In this document: positions 15,780 through 23,970 of the stretch, piece after piece | Layout of the letters: each line of letters starts with the position of its first letter | Numbering within the stretch: position 1 is the stretch's first letter | Origin: JAAFHN01 sp031421855 | GTDB taxonomy: Bacteria > Pseudomonadota > Gammaproteobacteria > Burkholderiales > Burkholderiaceae_C | Direction: 5' to 3' | DNA: 26,459 nt | Assembly (NCBI GenBank): GCA_031421855.1 | Contig: JANOPN010000161.1 | Span: forward strand, 1-26,459 | Notes under the pieces: generated by a model | What the model was told of the DNA's origin: nothing | Databases searched by the model: none | What the model saw: only the letters and a program-made list of their open reading frames with translations | Position numbers and translations under genes: made by a program

Positions 15780-16691
15780 TCAGTCGGCTTTCAACGCCGC
15801 CTTGAGTGACTCGCCAATCTCGGGTTTGTGAGCAAATGCACTGGTGGGGTTGCGCTGCTGCATGATGTCTTCTAGTCTGACTTGCACGCTGGCCAGCGCT
15901 TTTGGGTGGCTGTAGATGTAGAACTGGTTGTGTTCGGTCGCGTGCATGACGTTTTTGGCGACGTCGGCTGCGGTAATTTTGCCGCTCCCGACCGCCTTGC
16001 TGCTCATGGCCTGGGCGATGAGTTGGCTTTTGGTTGGTTTTTGACCCACGTCTTTCATCGCGGCATCGCGGTTGCGGTGGCTGTTTGAGATGCCAGTCGA
16101 CACAAAAAACGGGCACAACACACTGCAGTGCACCTGCTCGGTGACCAAGGCGAGGTCTTGGTAGAGGGTTTCGCTGAGCGCCACAACCGCATGTTTGCTG
16201 ACGTTGTAGGCCCCCATGTTGGGGGCATTGAGCAAACCAGCCATGCTGGCGGTGTTGATGATGTGGCCTTGAAAATTGGCATCGTTTTGCGCAGCCGCCA
16301 GCATCATGGGCGTGAACAAGCGCACACCGTGGGCCACGCCCATGATGTTGATGCCCAAAACCCACTCCCAATCTTTGAGCGAGTGCTCCCAAATTAAACC
16401 GCCGACGCCAACGCCCGCGTTGTTGAACACCAAGTTCGGCGCGCCAAAGCGGGCTTGGACTGCGTTGGCAAGGGCTTGCATGTCGGCGTCTTTGCTGACA
16501 TCAACCTTCATCGCGAGGGTTTGCGCGCCCAAAGCCTTGAGCTCGGCGTCAGCTGAAGCCAATGCGTCATCTTGGATGTCAGCCAAGACCAAATGCATGC
16601 CGCGCGCTGCACACAGGCGTGCCAACTCCAGGCCAAAGCCCGAACCGGCTCCAGTGATGACGGCGGTTTTGCCAGTGAATTCAGTGATCAT
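15780..16691 (-). CDS. Short-chain dehydrogenase/reductase
   Basis: 303 residues from the ATG at 16691. Classical SDR motifs are present: cofactor loop TGAGSGFG at 13-20, NNAG at 90-93, Ser149, and the catalytic pair Tyr162 and Lys166 (YNVSKHA). A conserved acidic residue after the second strand (LVLADIQ) suggests NAD preference. The substrate is unknown. It lies downstream of phoR on the same strand but beyond a possible terminator, so it is probably a separate unit. A TTG-initiated longer form up to 16721 is unlikely. Confidence 0.9.
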   Translation of the reverse strand: MITEFTGKTAVITGAGSGFGLELARLCAARGMHLVLADIQDDALASADAELKALGAQTLAMKVDVSKDADMQALANAVQARFGAPNLVFNNAGVGVGGLIWEHSLKDWEWVLGINIMGVAHGVRLFTPMMLAAAQNDANFQGHIINTASMAGLLNAPNMGAYNVSKHAVVALSETLYQDLALVTEQVHCSVLCPFFVSTGISNSHRNRDAAMKDVGQKPTKSQLIAQAMSSKAVGSGKITAADVAKNVMHATEHNQFYIYSHPKALASVQVRLEDIMQQRNPTSAFAHKPEIGESLKAALKAD

Positions 16692-16710
16692 GGGGATGTA
16701 TCCAGTCGTT

Positions 16711-16764
16711 GCAAAAATCAAAACCCGTATTTCAACCCATTCAGCGCGAGGGGTATCACGGGTT
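16711..16764 (-). terminator. Possible intrinsic terminator after phoR
   Basis: On the minus strand AACCCGT (16764-16758) can pair with ACGGGTT (16728-16722), which is followed by TTGATTTTT. The loop is long (29 bases), so this is a weak candidate. It would end the pst-pho transcript before the dehydrogenase gene. Confidence 0.3.
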
Positions 16765-16786
16765 CGCGTCGCGCACGAGACTGCAA

Positions 16787-18103
16787 CTACTGAGGAACAA
16801 CGACACGATTCGCCGGCAATACAAGGGTGAAACAGCTCCCCTGTCCCACTGCGCTGTCGATTTGCAATTGCCCGCCGTGGCGCAGCATGACGGTTTTGAC
16901 AATGGCCAAGCCCAACCCCGTGCCGCCGGCTTCGCGCGAGCGGCCAGCGTCAACTCGGTAAAAACGCTCAGTCAGACGTGGCAAGTGGTGCGCCTCAATG
17001 CCCGGGCCTTGATCAATCACGCTCAAGCTCAAACCGCCATGCGCCTGGGTTTCGATGCGCAGCTCAATGGGCGCGTCAGGGGGTGAGTAGCGCACCGCAT
17101 TGGTGAGCAAGTTGGTCAAGGCGCTGACGATTTCGCTCTCGACACCCAACAGCATGGCATTTTGCGTGTTTGGAGCAGAATTAATGGTCAAAATAGCATC
17201 TGGTCTGCGTATTTGTTGAATCTGTTGCTCTATTTTTAGGAGTGATTCACGCAACGAAAAAGCTGGGTCAAACGGGGCATTTGGCAACGACTCAAGCTTG
17301 GAGAGGGCCAAAAGATCAGTCACCAGGTCTTGCATGCGCTGGCTTTGTTGGGCCATCAAAGCCAAATAGCGTTGCTGCTCCTGCGCGCTCAGGGTGAGGT
17401 TTTGCAGGGTTTCGATGAAGCCGTGTAGGACCGTCAGCGGGGTGCGGATCTCATGCGAAACGTTGGCCACAAAGTCACGCCGCATCTGCGCGGCCTGCTC
17501 GATGGCGGTCACGTCACGCGACAGCATCAACATTCGCCCGTGGGCGTAGCGATGCAATTGGACGGCCAAGCGTGTTGCACTGCGTGGCTCAATGATGGCC
17601 TCGCGGGCGTAGTCACCGTGCAGCAAATACTCTTGAAAATCAGGGTTTCGGATCAGATTGCCGACCAGTTGAGCCACATCGCGTTCAAGCTGCAGACCAA
17701 AATGATGCGCCGCCGTGGTGTTACACCACTCGATGCGGGCATCAGCGCTGAGCAAAACCACGCCGTTGGGCGACACCTGAATGGCAGCCAAAAACTCAGC
17801 CAGTTGCGCCTTTGCTGCTTCAACATCGCGGTCGCGGCGTTGCAGCAAGCGGCGAATGCGGTTTGAGGCGGCTGCGGCTGGGCCGTTTTCAAGCGACGCT
17901 GGAAGCTCTGTCCTTGTGTTTTGGCCGAGCCATTCGCGCAATCTGCGCCAATGGTGCGCATCGAGCAACCAGGCCGCGCCACTGCCCAGCCACAGCCCTG
18001 CCCAAAGCGCAGGGTTAAGCCAAGTAAAACCATCACCCGAGGCCCAAAGCAGTACTCCAGCGCCGACCGCACTCAAAGCAAGCCAAAGCGCCAAACGACT
18101 CAT
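16787..18103 (-). CDS. phoR: Phosphate regulon sensor histidine kinase
   Basis: 438 residues. Two N-terminal hydrophobic segments (about 3-22 and 28-47) form the membrane anchor with almost no periplasmic loop, as in other PhoR proteins. A PAS domain (about 100-195) follows, then the phosphoacceptor His217 in DFVANVSHEIRTPLT, and an ATPase domain with N-box NLLTNAVRYSP, DQGPGI and GTGLGLA. PhoR phosphorylates PhoB when phosphate is scarce and is held off by the Pst/PhoU complex otherwise. Its ATG overlaps the phoB stop by 4 bases. Residues 290-305 are encoded by a degraded repeat copy between the dimerisation and ATPase domains. Confidence 0.96.
   Translation of the reverse strand: MSRLALWLALSAVGAGVLLWASGDGFTWLNPALWAGLWLGSGAAWLLDAHHWRRLREWLGQNTRTELPASLENGPAAAASNRIRRLLQRRDRDVEAAKAQLAEFLAAIQVSPNGVVLLSADARIEWCNTTAAHHFGLQLERDVAQLVGNLIRNPDFQEYLLHGDYAREAIIEPRSATRLAVQLHRYAHGRMLMLSRDVTAIEQAAQMRRDFVANVSHEIRTPLTVLHGFIETLQNLTLSAQEQQRYLALMAQQSQRMQDLVTDLLALSKLESLPNAPFDPAFSLRESLLKIEQQIQQIRRPDAILTINSAPNTQNAMLLGVESEIVSALTNLLTNAVRYSPPDAPIELRIETQAHGGLSLSVIDQGPGIEAHHLPRLTERFYRVDAGRSREAGGTGLGLAIVKTVMLRHGGQLQIDSAVGQGSCFTLVLPANRVVVPQ
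17190..17237 (-). repeat. Degraded copy of the dispersed repeat inside phoR (copy 7)
   Basis: The reverse complement aligns without gaps to the consensus from CAACA through AATACG, GACCA and the final T-run; I count about 28 of 40 matches by eye. It encodes PhoR residues 290-305 (KIEQQIQQIRRPDAIL). Orientation relative to the gene is opposite to that of the other six copies, and it could be chance. Confidence 0.4.
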
Positions 18104-18789
18104 AAAGACGACAGTGAAATGCGGTATCCCGCGCCTCGCACCGTTTGCAACATGGGTGCCGCAGCGCCCAAAGCCTCACGTAGGCGTTTGACGTGCACAT
18201 CGACTGTGCGCTCCTCAATGACCACGTGATCCCCCCAAGCCTTGTCGAGCAGGGCTTGTCGACTCAAAACCCGCTCAGGTGCAGCCAACAAACAAGCAAG
18301 CAACTTGAACTCGGTCGGCCCGAGTGTCAACGGCGTGGCGCCAAAAGTGACCCGGTGCGTGCTGGGGTCGAGGCACAGCTCGCCCAAAGTCAACCGCGAC
18401 AGCGCCGCTTCGGGCGCACGCCGCCTGAGCACCGCTCGCAGCCGAGCCAAAAGCTCTTGAGGCGAAAAGGGCTTGACCACGTAGTCGTCAGCGCCGGCGT
18501 CCAAGCCCGTGATTTTGTCGTGCTCGTCGCTTCTGGCGGTCAACATGACTATTGGAAGGACTCGGGTACGCGCGTGCTCGCGCAGCCACCGGGCAAATGA
18601 CAAACCACTTGCATCGGGCAGCATCCAATCCAGCAGCACCAAGTCCGGCAAGCGCTTATTCACGCACTCGCGCGCCTGACCGACCGTGTCTGCATGCACA
18701 ACTTCAAACCCGGCGTGGCGCAGGTTGACACCAATCAGCTCCGCGATTGCCGCTTCATCTTCAACCACCAATATTTGCACACGCTTCAT
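18100..18789 (-). CDS. phoB: Phosphate regulon response regulator
   Basis: 229 residues of the OmpR/PhoB family. The receiver domain (1-120) has acidic residues Glu10/Asp11, the phosphoacceptor Asp54 (LLDWMLPDASG), Thr84 and Lys106 (VVKPFSP). The C-terminal winged-helix domain includes LTLGPTEFKLLACLL and the recognition region VDVHVKRLREAL. It activates phosphate-starvation genes by binding Pho boxes such as those found upstream of pstS. It follows phoU by 22 bases and overlaps phoR. Confidence 0.96.
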   Translation of the reverse strand: MKRVQILVVEDEAAIAELIGVNLRHAGFEVVHADTVGQARECVNKRLPDLVLLDWMLPDASGLSFARWLREHARTRVLPIVMLTARSDEHDKITGLDAGADDYVVKPFSPQELLARLRAVLRRRAPEAALSRLTLGELCLDPSTHRVTFGATPLTLGPTEFKLLACLLAAPERVLSRQALLDKAWGDHVVIEERTVDVHVKRLREALGAAAPMLQTVRGAGYRISLSSL

Positions 18790-18811
18790 TGGGCAAGTCC
18801 GATCATTGGCG

Positions 18812-19516
18812 TCACCCGTTCACCGCCGATTCAGCTTGAGCCATCGAAACATGCCGCACGTCTTCACCTTTGACGATGTAGATGATGAATTCAGCGATGT
18901 TTTTGGCGTGATCGCCCACCCGCTCCAAGGCCTTTGCCACAAACAAGAGGTCTAAACTGGCTGAAATCATGCGTGGGTCCTCCATCATGTAAGTGATGAG
19001 TTTGCGCACGAAGCCCTCAAATTCACGGTCAATTGCATCGTCGCTGCGCATGATGTCCAAGGCCGCGTCAACGTCCAGCCGTGCAAATGCGTCGAGTGAG
19101 CGCCGCAGCAAATTAGCCGCCAGTTCCGACTCCAGGCGAAGATCAGCCGTGGGCAGTTGGCGAATGCCACCGTGCTCAGCCATGCGCTTGACCATGCGCG
19201 CAATTCTGCAAGCCTCGTCGGCCGCACGCTCTAAATTCAGCGTGGTCTTGCTCATGGCCATCAGCAATCGCAAGTCGCGGGCCGTGGGTTGTCGCCGGCC
19301 AATGATGGAGGCGATTTCTCGGTCAATTTCGACTTCAAAGGCGTTGACGCGGCTATCACCTTCGACGACGATTTGCGCCGCTTCGGAGTCCAGCTTGGCC
19401 AAAGCCGCAATCGCTGCTTGGATTTGCGCCTCAACCAAGCCGCCCATGGCCATGAGACGCGCGCTGACAGCGGTCAAATCAGCATCGAACTGAGTCGATA
19501 AGTGTTTTTCTGGCAT
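18812..19516 (-). CDS. phoU: Phosphate signalling protein PhoU
   Basis: 234 residues with two three-helix PhoU domains and the conserved metal-binding type segments DREIASIIGRRQP and LERVGDHAKNIAEFIIYIVKGEDVRH. It transmits the state of the Pst transporter to PhoR. The ATG at 19516 is chosen because AGGAG lies eight bases upstream; the frame is open further to 19609 but that extension overlaps the end of pstB and lacks family features. Confidence 0.96.
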   Translation of the reverse strand: MPEKHLSTQFDADLTAVSARLMAMGGLVEAQIQAAIAALAKLDSEAAQIVVEGDSRVNAFEVEIDREIASIIGRRQPTARDLRLLMAMSKTTLNLERAADEACRIARMVKRMAEHGGIRQLPTADLRLESELAANLLRRSLDAFARLDVDAALDIMRSDDAIDREFEGFVRKLITYMMEDPRMISASLDLLFVAKALERVGDHAKNIAEFIIYIVKGEDVRHVSMAQAESAVNG

Positions 19517-19532
19517 TTGGCTTGCTCCTGAG

Positions 19533-20315
19533 TCAGCCGAATCGGCCGGTGATGTAGTCTTCGGTCTCTTTGCGCTGGGGCTTAAAGAACATGTCTTTGG
19601 TTTTGCCAAACTCGATCAAGTCGCCCAAATACATGTAGGCGGTGTGATCGCTGCAACGCGCGGCTTGTTGCATGTTGTGGGTCACGATTACCACGGTGTA
19701 GTCTTCTTTTAACTCGCCAATCAGCTCTTCGATTTTTGCAGTCGAGATCGGATCGAGCGCTGAACAAGGCTCGTCAAGCAACAAAACCTGTGGTTTGATC
19801 GCAATGCCGCGAGCAATGCACAAACGCTGCTGTTGCCCGCCAGACAGCCCGCTGCCACTCATGTTGAGCTTGTCTTTGACCTCGCCCCAGAGCGCCGCTT
19901 TGCGCAGCGCCCACTCCACCCGTTCATCCATATCGGTGCTGCTGAGGCTGTCGAACAATCGCACCCCGAAGGCGATGTTGTCGTAAATCGACATCGGAAA
20001 CGGTGTCGGTTTTTGAAACACCATGCCGACCTTGGCCCGCAGCAAGGCGACATCGGCCTTGCTGGTCAGCAAATTTTCGCCGTCGAGCATCACCTCGCCT
20101 GTAGCGCGCTGGTCTGGATACAACTCAAACATGCGGTTGAAGCAACGCAACAATGTCGATTTGCCGCAACCGCTTGGGCCAATGAAGGCGGTGACTTGTC
20201 GCTCAGGTATGCGCAGGTTGATGTTTTTTAACGCGTGGAACTTGCCGTAATAGAAGTCAAGCTTGTTGACTTCAATCTTGATTTTGTCGCTGACGGTGGG
20301 TGAGGTTTGGGTCAT
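19533..20315 (-). CDS. pstB: Phosphate ABC transporter ATP-binding protein
   Basis: 260 residues. Walker A GPSGCGKST at 46-54, a PstB-typical Q-loop region (VGMVFQKPTPFPMSIYDN), signature LSGGQQQRLCIARG, Walker B VLLLDEPCSALDP and switch VTHNMQQAAR are all present. It powers high-affinity phosphate import at the inner face of the membrane. It starts 7 bases after pstA and precedes phoU by 16. Confidence 0.97.
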   Translation of the reverse strand: MTQTSPTVSDKIKIEVNKLDFYYGKFHALKNINLRIPERQVTAFIGPSGCGKSTLLRCFNRMFELYPDQRATGEVMLDGENLLTSKADVALLRAKVGMVFQKPTPFPMSIYDNIAFGVRLFDSLSSTDMDERVEWALRKAALWGEVKDKLNMSGSGLSGGQQQRLCIARGIAIKPQVLLLDEPCSALDPISTAKIEELIGELKEDYTVVIVTHNMQQAARCSDHTAYMYLGDLIEFGKTKDMFFKPQRKETEDYITGRFG

Positions 20316-20322
20316 GAATTGC

Positions 20323-21171
20323 TCAATATTTTTGGCGGCTCAAGACGCGAGCCAAGATGTTCAAACCCAATACGACGAGTGTGATGATCAGCACACCCGC
20401 CCAGGCAAGTTGTTGCCAGTTCTCGTAGGGGCTCATCGCGAACTTGAAAATCGTCACCGGCAAGCTGGCCATGGGTTCACCCAGATTCGCCGTGAAAAAC
20501 TGGTTGCTGAGAGCCGTGAAAAGCAACGGTGCTGTCTCGCCCGAAATGCGCGCCAAAGCCAACAGCACACCGGTGATGACGCCCGCGCGGGCCGCCCGAA
20601 GCGTGACGCCGATGATGACCTTCCATTTGGGCGCACCCAAGGCATAAGCTGCCTCGCGCAAAGCCGACGGCACCAACAGCAGCATGTTCTCGGTTGTGCG
20701 GATGACCACCGGTATCACGATCAAGGCCAACGCAAACACCCCGGCAGCGCCCGAGAAAGTTTTGAATCGAGACACGACCACCGAATACACAAACAAACCG
20801 ACCACGATGGACGGTGCCGACAACAAAATGTCGTTCACAAACCGGGTCACGCTGGCAACGCGGCTCTTGGTGCCGTATTCAGCCAAGTAGATACCCGCCA
20901 TCATGCCGATCGGTGTGCCAACAAAGGTGGCCAGTGCGACCATGATTCCAGAGCCTACCAAGGCGTTAGCCAAACCACCGACCTCATTGGGTGGCGGCGT
21001 TGACTGGGTGAAAGTCGCCATCGCGATGCCACCCACGCCAAGCCTGATCGTCTCCCACAAAATCCAGGCCAACCAAAATAAGCCAAACGCAATCGCAGCC
21101 AGCGAGGATGCGATGGCCAGGCGGTTGACCCATTTACGCCGAGCGTACTTGGATAGATGCACGGGGTTCAT
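20323..21171 (-). CDS. pstA: Phosphate ABC transporter permease PstA
   Basis: 282 residues with about six membrane segments and the permease coupling region ALREAAYALGAPKWKVIIGVTLRAA that contacts PstB. The N-terminus is basic and cytoplasmic (SKYARRKWVNR). It pairs with PstC to form the phosphate channel. The start overlaps the pstC stop by 4 bases (ATGA). Confidence 0.96.
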   Translation of the reverse strand: MNPVHLSKYARRKWVNRLAIASSLAAIAFGLFWLAWILWETIRLGVGGIAMATFTQSTPPPNEVGGLANALVGSGIMVALATFVGTPIGMMAGIYLAEYGTKSRVASVTRFVNDILLSAPSIVVGLFVYSVVVSRFKTFSGAAGVFALALIVIPVVIRTTENMLLLVPSALREAAYALGAPKWKVIIGVTLRAARAGVITGVLLALARISGETAPLLFTALSNQFFTANLGEPMASLPVTIFKFAMSPYENWQQLAWAGVLIITLVVLGLNILARVLSRQKY

Positions 21172-22121
21172 GCCTTACCCCCTTCGGACTTTTTGAGTTG
21201 TGCCAAGAGCAACTTGGATAGCGTCAACACAACAAAAGTGATGAAAAATAAAACCAGCCCTAGGTAAATCAATGAGGCCTGATGCAAGCCCTCACCGGCT
21301 TCGGCGAACTCGTTCGCGAGGGCTGACGTGATGCTATTGGCCGCGTCGAACACGCTCAGCGAATTGAGCTGATTCATGTTGCCAATCACAAAGGTCACCG
21401 CCATGGTCTCACCCAGCGCGCGCCCCAGCCCCAGCATGACACCGCCCAAAACGCCGGTCTTCGTGTAGGGCAACACCACTTTCCAAATGACTTCCCACGT
21501 TGTCGAGCCCAGCGCGTAGGCCGACTCTTTGAGCATCGGCGGCGTGACATCAAACACGTCTCGCATGACGGATGCGATAAACGGAATGATCATGATCGCC
21601 AAAATGATGCCCGCGCTCAAAATACCAATGCCGACGGGCGGGCCGCTGACCAAGGCCCCCAAATACGGCACACCTGCGAACAGCTTTTGCAACGGCCCTT
21701 GCACCCAAGTGGCCAAAATTGGCCCAAAAACCAGCAACCCCCACATGCCGTAGACGATTGACGGCACAGCGGCCAGCAGTTCGATCGCGGTGCCAAGTGG
21801 TCGTTTGAGCCAAGCCGGCGACAACTCGGTTAAAAACAATGCAATGCCAAAACTGACGGGCACCGCGATCAGCAGCGCGATGAACGAGCTGGCCAAGGTC
21901 CCGTAAATCATCACCAACCCACCGTACTCGTTCTTGACGGGATCCCAAGTCGTGCTGGTCAAAAAGCCCAGTCCGTACTTGTGAATCGCTGGCCACGCGC
22001 CCACCACCAGCGAGCCGATGATGGCAACTAACAAACCCAGTGTCAGCCATGCGCTAGCCCGCGCAGCTAACGCAAATGCAGGATCGAGCCAAGCTTTACT
22101 CGCCTTCGTGGTCGGGGTCAT
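21168..22121 (-). CDS. pstC: Phosphate ABC transporter permease PstC
   Basis: 317 residues with about six membrane segments. It has the PstC-type segment GTAIELLAAVPSIVYGMWGL and the coupling loop MLKESAYALGSTTWEVIWKVVLPYT. It is the second membrane subunit of the Pst importer, located 18 bases after pstS and overlapping pstA. Confidence 0.96.
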   Translation of the reverse strand: MTPTTKASKAWLDPAFALAARASAWLTLGLLVAIIGSLVVGAWPAIHKYGLGFLTSTTWDPVKNEYGGLVMIYGTLASSFIALLIAVPVSFGIALFLTELSPAWLKRPLGTAIELLAAVPSIVYGMWGLLVFGPILATWVQGPLQKLFAGVPYLGALVSGPPVGIGILSAGIILAIMIIPFIASVMRDVFDVTPPMLKESAYALGSTTWEVIWKVVLPYTKTGVLGGVMLGLGRALGETMAVTFVIGNMNQLNSLSVFDAANSITSALANEFAEAGEGLHQASLIYLGLVLFFITFVVLTLSKLLLAQLKKSEGGKA

Positions 22122-22139
22122 TTTCGGTACAGTATTGGT

Positions 22140-23189
22140 TTATTTGGTGGCAACAGACTTGCCTGAGGAATCTTTGAGTTCCGCCCAAACCTTTTGGACC
22201 GCTGGCTTGATCGAGTCTGGCATTGGGACGTAGTCCAAATCATCAGCCATTTGATCGCCATTTGCGTAAGCCCAGTTGAAAAATTTCAATACTGCGGTAG
22301 CGTTTGCGGGTTTTTCTTGGGTCCGCTGCATCAAGATAAATGTTGCACCGGACAAAGGCCAAGAGTCTTTGCCGACTTGTTGGGTCAGCACTTGGTAAAA
22401 AGTTTTATTCCAATCGGCACCGGCTGCCGCGGCTTTGAAGTTGGTGTCGGATGGGGCAACAAAATTGCCAGCCGCATTTTGCATCAACGCAAAATTCATT
22501 TTATTTTGTTTGACATACGCGTATTCGACATAACCGATTGAGTTGGGCAGGCGGTTGACAAATGCCGCTACGCCCTCGTTGCCCTTGCCGCCTGCGCCCG
22601 CAGGCCAGTTGACCGCGGTGCCCTCACCAACCTTTGACTTCCACTCTGCATTTACTTTGCTTAAGTAGTTGGTGAAAATGAAACTGGTTCCCGAGCCGTC
22701 AGCGCGGCGTACCGGCGAAATCACCTCGGACGGCAGCGTGATACTAGGGTTCAGGGCTTTGATCGCCGCGTCGTCCCATTTGGTGATTTTGCCCAAATAG
22801 ATGTCGCCCAAAACTTGCCCGTTCAGGCGCAAGGTGCCTGGCGCGATGCCCTTGACATTGATGACTGGCACGACCCCGCCAATGACCGTGGGGAACTGAA
22901 TCAGATTCTTGGCCTTGAGCTCTTCGTCTTTAAGCGGCATGTCTGACGCACCAAAATCGACTGTCTTGGCTTCAATCTGGCGCAAACCCGCGCCCGACCC
23001 GACCGACTGGTAGTTGATTTTCACGCCAGTGGCTTTGAAATAGTCCGACGCCCACTTCGCATAGAGCGGCGCTGGAAAAGTCGCTCCCGCTCCCGTGATT
23101 TCGGTGACTTGTGCGTTTGCAACGCTTAACCAAGCACTAGCGGCAAATAAGCTTGCGCTGCGAAGGTTCAAAAAGGACAAATTTTTCAT
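22140..23189 (-). CDS. pstS: Periplasmic phosphate-binding protein
   Basis: 349 residues. A signal peptide ends near ANAQ (about residue 26). Phosphate-contact motifs of PstS follow: TGAGATFPAPLYAKW, SVGSGAGLRQI, FGASDMPL and VRRADGSGTSFIFTNYL. It captures phosphate for PstCAB. AGGAA precedes the ATG. It is the first gene of a seven-gene operon with short gaps or overlaps throughout, driven by the Pho box upstream. Confidence 0.97.
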   Translation of the reverse strand: MKNLSFLNLRSASLFAASAWLSVANAQVTEITGAGATFPAPLYAKWASDYFKATGVKINYQSVGSGAGLRQIEAKTVDFGASDMPLKDEELKAKNLIQFPTVIGGVVPVINVKGIAPGTLRLNGQVLGDIYLGKITKWDDAAIKALNPSITLPSEVISPVRRADGSGTSFIFTNYLSKVNAEWKSKVGEGTAVNWPAGAGGKGNEGVAAFVNRLPNSIGYVEYAYVKQNKMNFALMQNAAGNFVAPSDTNFKAAAAGADWNKTFYQVLTQQVGKDSWPLSGATFILMQRTQEKPANATAVLKFFNWAYANGDQMADDLDYVPMPDSIKPAVQKVWAELKDSSGKSVATK

Positions 23190-23233
23190 AGACTTCCTTC
23201 AATGCGCACGAAGCGCTTGTTTCACTTGTCACG

Positions 23234-23267
23234 AATTTAGCGAGGGATTGTGACAAGTTGATGAAAT
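23234..23267 (-). promoter_or_regulatory. Pho-box promoter of pstS
   Basis: On the minus strand ATTTCATCAACTTGTCAC (23267-23250) has two heptamers 11 bases apart, close to the known PhoB consensus CTGTCAT-4-CTGTCAC. A TAAATT at 23239-23234 lies 10 bases downstream, a suitable -10 element for a PhoB-dependent promoter. Transcription would start near 23227, about 38 bases before pstS. Confidence 0.7.
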
Positions 23268-23303
23268 CACGGGCGAACGTCAACCAAACTGGGGCGTGCT
23301 CGC

Positions 23304-23343
23304 CGGTCACCGCCCTGTCATCTAATCGTCACACCCGTTTCAC
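23304..23343 (+). promoter_or_regulatory. Tandem PhoB heptamers upstream of the fasciclin gene
   Basis: Four heptamers spaced exactly 11 bases apart read on the plus strand: CGGTCAC (23304), CTGTCAT (23315), TCGTCAC (23326) and GTTTCAC (23337). The central pair is a good Pho box. The array ends 50 bases before the fasciclin ATG. No strong -10 is visible after it; CATTGT at 23357 is the best placed. Confidence 0.65.
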
Positions 23344-23393
23344 AGTCGGGTGGGACATTGTCATGGTTATCCACTACTACCCACAGGTGATCC

Positions 23394-23900
23394 ATGACCC
23401 TAGTTCGCACTTTGATCGCTGCTTCGTTCAGCGTTTTGTTTTCTGCCTGCGCTTCAACGCACAGCAATTCACCCGCCCCATTGGTGCCGAAAAATCTTGC
23501 TGAGACTCTGGCTACCACTCCCCAGCTCAGCAGCTTGTCCAACTTGGTTGCCGTTGCCGGTTTGACTGACGCGCTCAAGGCGCCCGGCCCTTTCACGATT
23601 TTTGCACCCACCAACGAGGCCATTGCCGCACTACCGCAAAAAACCCGCGACAGTTTGGTCGCCAACCCAGACCAACTTCGGGCGGTGCTGAGTTTTCATG
23701 TGATTCCCGCCAAAGTGATGGCGGCACAGGTGAGCAATGCCGCGGTCAAAAGCTTAAACGGTGCCATGCTGCCCGTCGCAAAGGCAGGCAACATCGTCAC
23801 GGTTGACGATGCCATGGTTGCGCAAGCAGACATCCAAGCCACCAACGGCGTGATTCACACCATTGACCGAGTGGTGATGCCGCCGGCACCCCGCCGCTGA
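23394..23900 (+). CDS. Fasciclin-domain (FAS1) lipoprotein
   Basis: 168 residues. A short hydrophobic leader ends in FSAC, giving a lipidated Cys19, so the protein is probably anchored in a membrane facing the periplasm or outside. One FAS1 domain follows, with the conserved segments FTIFAPTNEAIAALP, LSFHVIP and GVIHTIDRVVMPP. FAS1 domains mediate adhesion or ligand binding; the role here is unknown. AGGTGA precedes the ATG. It is divergent from pstS, and the PhoB repeats on its side suggest induction under phosphate starvation. Confidence 0.88.
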   Translation: MTLVRTLIAASFSVLFSACASTHSNSPAPLVPKNLAETLATTPQLSSLSNLVAVAGLTDALKAPGPFTIFAPTNEAIAALPQKTRDSLVANPDQLRAVLSFHVIPAKVMAAQVSNAAVKSLNGAMLPVAKAGNIVTVDDAMVAQADIQATNGVIHTIDRVVMPPAPRR

Positions 23901-23906
23901 TCGGCA

Positions 23907-23940
23907 ACTGCGCAAAAGCGACGAAAAACCGTTGCGCAGT
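23907..23940 (+). terminator. Hairpin after the fasciclin gene, possible terminator
   Basis: A perfect 9-bp stem (ACTGCGCAA at 23907-23915, TTGCGCAGT at 23932-23940) with a 16-base loop starts seven bases after the stop codon. It is followed by CCTTCTT, only moderately T-rich, so termination may be partial. Confidence 0.5.
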
Positions 23941-23970
23941 CCTTCTTCAAGCAATTTTCTAGTCATTTTG

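Noticed and set aside
15466..16392. 308-codon minus-strand frame spanning the convergent DUF1223/SDR junction
   Set aside because: It overlaps two recognised genes in other frames and translates to a Gln/His/Arg-rich product with no domain signal.
20263..21003. 246-codon plus-strand frame opposite pstA
   Set aside because: It is a shadow of pstA; the translation is highly polar and lacks recognisable motifs.
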